From WTGU01 sp965242855 (GTDB lineage Bacteria > Pseudomonadota > Alphaproteobacteria > UBA828), in assembly GCA_965242855.1 (NCBI GenBank), contig OZ251509.1:1426001-1490000 (forward strand): a stretch of 64,000 nucleotides of DNA, in the 5' to 3' direction. The position numbers were made by a program, and so were the translations under genes. Of this stretch, positions 60,859-64,000 are shown piece after piece. The notes beneath the pieces are model-generated. The model had not been told where the DNA came from. It made no database searches and saw nothing but the letters and a program-made list of their open reading frames with translations. Position 1 is the stretch's first letter. Every line of letters begins with the position of its first letter.

Positions 60859-61614
60859 ATGCCGCGCAAAGCCCGACGGCTTGTCGAACCGATCGACACG
60901 ACGATGGACACCCTCACGGCGGCGGTGTTCTCGAGACAGAGAACCGTGCAGGCACCGCCCCCGGCGCTGCCCGACACGCTCAAACCGAACACACGACTCA
61001 AGATGGACGGGCTGGAGTTCCTGGCCGCGTTGCCTGCCGACGCCATCCCCGTCGCTTTTCTCGACCCGCAGTATCGCGGCGTGCTCGAAAAACTGTCCTA
61101 CGGGAACGAAGGCAAGGATCGCGGCAAGCGCCGGTGCGCTTTGGAGCAGATGACCGAGGCCGTGATCAAGCGCTTCGTGCGCGGCATCGACCGCGCCTTG
61201 ATCCCGTCGGGCCACTTGTTCCTGTGGGTGGACAAGTTCCACCTGTGCCAGGGCGTGCGCCCGTGGCTCGACGGAACGAGCCTTGACATCGTGGATTTGG
61301 TGACGTGGGACAAGGGCACCTTCGGCATGGGCTACCGCACACGGCGCCGGGCAGAGCATTGCGTCGTCCTTCAGAAGCAGCCGCGCAAGGCGAAGGGCGT
61401 CTGGAAAACCCACAATATTCCCGACGTCATCCAGGAGAAGGTGTCGCAACGCGAGCACCCGCACGCGAAGCCGGTGGAGCTGCAAGGCGAACTCATGGCC
61501 GCCGTGAGTCATGAAGGCGATTTCGTGATCGACCCTGCCGCCGGATCGTTCTCCGTGTTCCAGTCGGCGCGGTGTCAGCGTCGCACGTTCCTCGGCTGCG
61601 ACCTGAACGGGTAG
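60859..61614 (+). CDS. DNA methyltransferase with DPQY motif
   Basis: 251 residues. Motif IV is LDPQYRG (69-72 DPQY) in place of DPPY, followed by KLSYGNEGKDRGKRR and, late in the chain, DPAAGSF (from 225) and FLGCDLNG. The order is beta-class. A Gln in the second position of the catalytic tetrad is unusual but occurs in a group of type II enzymes with the same DPQYRG and YGNEG segments, as I recall. GAGAGGGAACC precedes the ATG. The endonuclease gene starts 4 bases after its stop. Confidence 0.85.
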   Translation: MPRKARRLVEPIDTTMDTLTAAVFSRQRTVQAPPPALPDTLKPNTRLKMDGLEFLAALPADAIPVAFLDPQYRGVLEKLSYGNEGKDRGKRRCALEQMTEAVIKRFVRGIDRALIPSGHLFLWVDKFHLCQGVRPWLDGTSLDIVDLVTWDKGTFGMGYRTRRRAEHCVVLQKQPRKAKGVWKTHNIPDVIQEKVSQREHPHAKPVELQGELMAAVSHEGDFVIDPAAGSFSVFQSARCQRRTFLGCDLNG

Positions 61615-61618
61615 CTCC

Positions 61619-62287
61619 ATGGCCCGCCTTCGGGACGCCAAGCCCAAGAACTCGTCGGGTTCCTACGAGAGGCTGTTCGACAACGCCGCCCTGGGCGCGC
61701 TCGCCAGCAAGATCCATTCCGCCGTGATCTCATCGGGCTCCGAGCTCGAAGCAAGAATCGCGGCGTCGGTGCAGAACATCCTCGACCTGGATGCGTTCCT
61801 GGAGCAAGAGATCATGCCCGAGGGCGTGCTGCTGGCCCGCAAGCGCCAGATCAAACGGAGCGCCACATTGGACTTCGCCAGTTCCGAGCCGGACTTCATG
61901 GTGTTCAAGCGCCGGGACGGCGTGCAGACGTGCCACATCGTCGAATTGAAGGACGGCCATGTGTTCGACACCAAGAAGGCCAGCGCAGAGCGGCAGGCCA
62001 TGCACGGGTTCATCGAGCGCAACGCTCAGCACATCCAGTATCGGTTCCAGGCGCACTTTTGCGCCTTCAATCAGGACGACCGACAGGCGATATGGGACGG
62101 GTTCAAGCGGCGGATCGCGCCTGAGGAAGTGATGACGGGCCGGGAATTCTGCGACCTTCTGGAAATCGACTACGATTCCATCGTGGAAGCGCGACGGGCC
62201 GATGGTTCCGACAATGCGGAGTTCTTCCTGTCCGAACTGGTCAAGATCGAACCAATCCGCCAGCGGTTGCGGAGACTGCTTGGCTAA
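61619..62287 (+). CDS. PD-(D/E)xK restriction endonuclease-like protein
   Basis: 222 residues. Catalytic pattern Pro91-Asp92 (SEPDFMVFKRRDG), then Glu109-x-Lys111 (CHIVELKDG) with the usual spacing. Helical N-terminal and C-terminal flanks. I do not recognise a specific restriction enzyme. Pairing with the methyltransferase four bases upstream makes it the likely cognate endonuclease. Target sequence unknown. Confidence 0.8.
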   Translation: MARLRDAKPKNSSGSYERLFDNAALGALASKIHSAVISSGSELEARIAASVQNILDLDAFLEQEIMPEGVLLARKRQIKRSATLDFASSEPDFMVFKRRDGVQTCHIVELKDGHVFDTKKASAERQAMHGFIERNAQHIQYRFQAHFCAFNQDDRQAIWDGFKRRIAPEEVMTGREFCDLLEIDYDSIVEARRADGSDNAEFFLSELVKIEPIRQRLRRLLG

Positions 62288-62381
62288 GATCATATAAGTC
62301 CCTTCTTTTCACGCTGTGCCGGCCTCCGGGGCCCGCGCGGCGCGCGTCCCGTCGGGTGTCGGCGGCCATGAGTGGTGGGTC

Positions 62382-63734
62382 ATGAACCTTAATCGGATGC
62401 TGGCGGCCCGGGCGGAGGCGGGGCGGCCGGTTCGGGTCGGGCTGATCGGGGCCGGCAAGTTCGGCACCATGTTCCTCGCCCAGGCCGGGCGCACGCCGGG
62501 CCTCCACGTCGCGGCGGTGGCGGACGTGGCGGCGGGGCGCGCCGACGGGGCGCTCACGCGGGCAGGCTGGCCGGCGGAGAAGCGCCGCGCGCGCTCCCCG
62601 GCCGCCGCCCTGGCGGAGGGTGGGACCCATGCCGGCACCGACGCCTTCGCGCTGATCGCGGCGGACGGGCTCGAAGTGGTCATCGACGCGACGGGCCATC
62701 CGGCCGCGGGAATCGCCCATGCCCGCACCTGTTTCGCCGCCGGCCGCCATCTCGTCATGGTCAACGTTGAGGCCGATGCCCTCGCCGGGCCGTTGCTCGC
62801 CCGCGAGGCGGAGCGGGCCGGCGTGGTCTATTCGCTCGCCTATGGCGATCAGCCGGCACTGATCGCCGAGATGGTCGACTGGGCGCGCGCGGCGGGCCTC
62901 GACGTGGTCGCCGCCGGCAAGGGGACCAGATACCGGCCGGGGTATCATCGCGTCACGCCGGACGAGGTCTGGGAGCACTACGGGCTGACGGAGGCCGAGG
63001 CCGCCGGCGGCGGCATGAACCCGCGCATGTTCTGCTCCTTCCTCGACGGCACCAAGTCGGCGATCGAAATGACGGCGGTCGCCAACGCGACCGGCCTGAC
63101 CCCGGCGCCGGACGGGTTGCGCTTCCCGCCTTGCGAGACCGTCGATCTCGCGACCGTGCTGCGCCCGCGCGCCGAAGGCGGGACGCTGCACCACAAGGGG
63201 CAGGTCGAGGTGATCGCCAGCGAGACGCGGGACGGCACGGCGCTCGCGCGGGATCTGCGATGGGGGGTGTACGCCGTGTTCGAGGCGGGGAGCGACTACG
63301 TCGCCGCCTGTTTCCACGAATACGGCCTGCGCACCGACCCCACGGGCCGTTACGCCGCGATGTACAAGCCCTACCACTTGGTCGGACTGGAGCTCGGCGT
63401 CTCCGTCGCGAGCGTGGCCTTGCGCGGCGAGCCGACCGGCGCGCCCACCGGCTTCCGGGCCGACGCCGTGGCCTGCGCCAAGCGCCGCCTGTCTGCCGGC
63501 GCGCGGCTCGACGGGGAGGGCGGCCATACCGTTTACGGCAGGCTGATGCCGGCGGCGGCGAGCCTCGCCGGCAGCCACCTGCCCATCGGCCTCGCCCACG
63601 ACGCGGCGCTGACCCGCGCCGTCGAGGCGGACACGGCGCTCACCTGGGCCGACGTGGCGCTTGATGCGGCGGCGGCCGACGCGGTGCGCGCCCGCCGCGC
63701 GATGGAAGCCGCCTTCGCGCCGGCGGCGCTCTGA
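62382..63734 (+). CDS. NAD(P)-dependent oxidoreductase, COG4091-type
   Basis: 450 residues. Rossmann start VGLIGAGKFGTMFLAQAG, DATGHPAAGIAHARTCFAAG, LVMVNVEADALAGPLLAREA, SLAYGDQPALIAEMVDWARA, and a C-terminal SAF-like part (AVACAKRRLSAGARLDGEGG). Members of this group are annotated as homoserine-dehydrogenase-like or FlgA-like but mostly lack assigned reactions; some act in sugar-acid catabolism. The ATG at 62382 is chosen by homology. Followed 20 bases later by a dioxygenase gene, probably cotranscribed. Confidence 0.85.
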   Translation: MNLNRMLAARAEAGRPVRVGLIGAGKFGTMFLAQAGRTPGLHVAAVADVAAGRADGALTRAGWPAEKRRARSPAAALAEGGTHAGTDAFALIAADGLEVVIDATGHPAAGIAHARTCFAAGRHLVMVNVEADALAGPLLAREAERAGVVYSLAYGDQPALIAEMVDWARAAGLDVVAAGKGTRYRPGYHRVTPDEVWEHYGLTEAEAAGGGMNPRMFCSFLDGTKSAIEMTAVANATGLTPAPDGLRFPPCETVDLATVLRPRAEGGTLHHKGQVEVIASETRDGTALARDLRWGVYAVFEAGSDYVAACFHEYGLRTDPTGRYAAMYKPYHLVGLELGVSVASVALRGEPTGAPTGFRADAVACAKRRLSAGARLDGEGGHTVYGRLMPAAASLAGSHLPIGLAHDAALTRAVEADTALTWADVALDAAAADAVRARRAMEAAFAPAAL

Positions 63735-63754
63735 GAACGAGGAGGGGCGGAACC

Positions 63755-64000
63755 ATGCCCAAGGCTCTCTCCCAGGAGGCGGTCGCCCGTTACGAACGGG
63801 ACGGCTACCACTTTCCGCTGCAGGTGGTTCCGGCGGAGGAGGCGGCCGCGGTTCGGGCGGACGTGGAAGTCGCCGAGCGCCACTTCGCCGCGCGGGGCGA
63901 GCGGCTGCGCCATCGCCCCCACTTGCTCGTGACCGCGCTGGACCGCCTGATCCGCAACGACGCGCTTCTCGACGCCGTGGAGGCTCTGCTCGGCCCCGAC
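63755..64000 (+). CDS. Phytanoyl-CoA dioxygenase (PhyH) family, N-terminal part
   Basis: Only the first 82 codons are inside the window. ALSQEAVARYERDGYHFPLQVVPAEEA and the later RPHLLVTALDRLIRNDALLDAVEALLGPD match the start of PhyH-type Fe(II)/2-oxoglutarate dioxygenases. The HxD metal site would lie beyond the window end. GGAGGGGCGGAACC precedes the ATG. The substrate is unknown; bacterial members hydroxylate varied small molecules. Confidence 0.85.
   Translation, partial: MPKALSQEAVARYERDGYHFPLQVVPAEEAAAVRADVEVAERHFAARGERLRHRPHLLVTALDRLIRNDALLDAVEALLGPD

Noticed and set aside
60461..61153. 230-codon frame treated as a gene
   Set aside because: It runs from transposase relic into the antisense-like second frame of the methyltransferase gene; only the relic part has homology.

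Overview
The window is about 70% GC, gene-dense and bacterial. Gene content points to an alphaproteobacterium, probably Rhodospirillales- or Rhizobiales-like. The pointers are the uvrC-pgsA-(mobB-moeA)-moaD-moaE run, ilvE divergent from a PetP-type MarR gene followed by a PetR/EnvZ-type two-component pair, the TetR/proC/YbjN group, a fused indolepyruvate oxidoreductase and CDGSH proteins. No rRNA or CRISPR array was seen. Four tRNAs are present: Ser-CGA, Leu-GAG, Leu-CAG and Ser-UGA. All calls come from reading the sequence and from remembered family features; no database was searched.

Layout. 1-5.0 kb: the 3' part of uvrC, pgsA and four molybdenum-cofactor genes. 5.0-10.7 kb: ilvE, regulators, a sensor kinase, TetR, proC and a YbjN-like gene. 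10.8-23.1 kb: housekeeping and catabolic genes (CoA-binding protein and metY; a DUF59 protein paired with an amidohydrolase; a lone HyuA-type protein; SCO1; an alpha/beta hydrolase; a lipoprotein; a CDGSH protein; a carotenoid oxygenase with a DUF2141 protein; a membrane LytTR regulator). 23.1-32.2 kb: fused indolepyruvate oxidoreductase, M3 peptidase, two SDR genes, a YtoQ-like gene and a cupin, separated by repeat-rich spacers (a 73-bp tandem array, inverted REP-like elements, G-rich palindromes).

32.5-42.5 kb holds the most unusual locus: a giant autotransporter of about 3,236 residues. Its passenger alternates beta-helix repeats with four copies of a long, probably helical module that I do not recognise. 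Just upstream, a strong ribosome-binding site and an ATG lead into a run of 17 C. The current tract length puts that ATG out of frame with the autotransporter, and loss of one C or gain of two would join them. This looks like a phase-variation switch.

42.7-60.4 kb carries two paralogous sets of polyamine-type ABC transporter genes (Tat-exported binding protein plus two permeases each) sharing one visible ATPase. With them are an MmgE/PrpD protein, a CaiB-type CoA transferase, an acyl-CoA dehydrogenase and a HyuA/HyuB pair. The likely theme is uptake and breakdown of a nitrogenous or cyclic-amide-like compound. A methyltransferase-HNH restriction-modification cassette sits inside the second transporter operon, apparently immediately after a permease start codon. 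A second methyltransferase-endonuclease pair, preceded by a decayed IS1595-type transposase, follows hyuB. The window ends with a COG4091-type dehydrogenase and the beginning of a phytanoyl-CoA dioxygenase gene.
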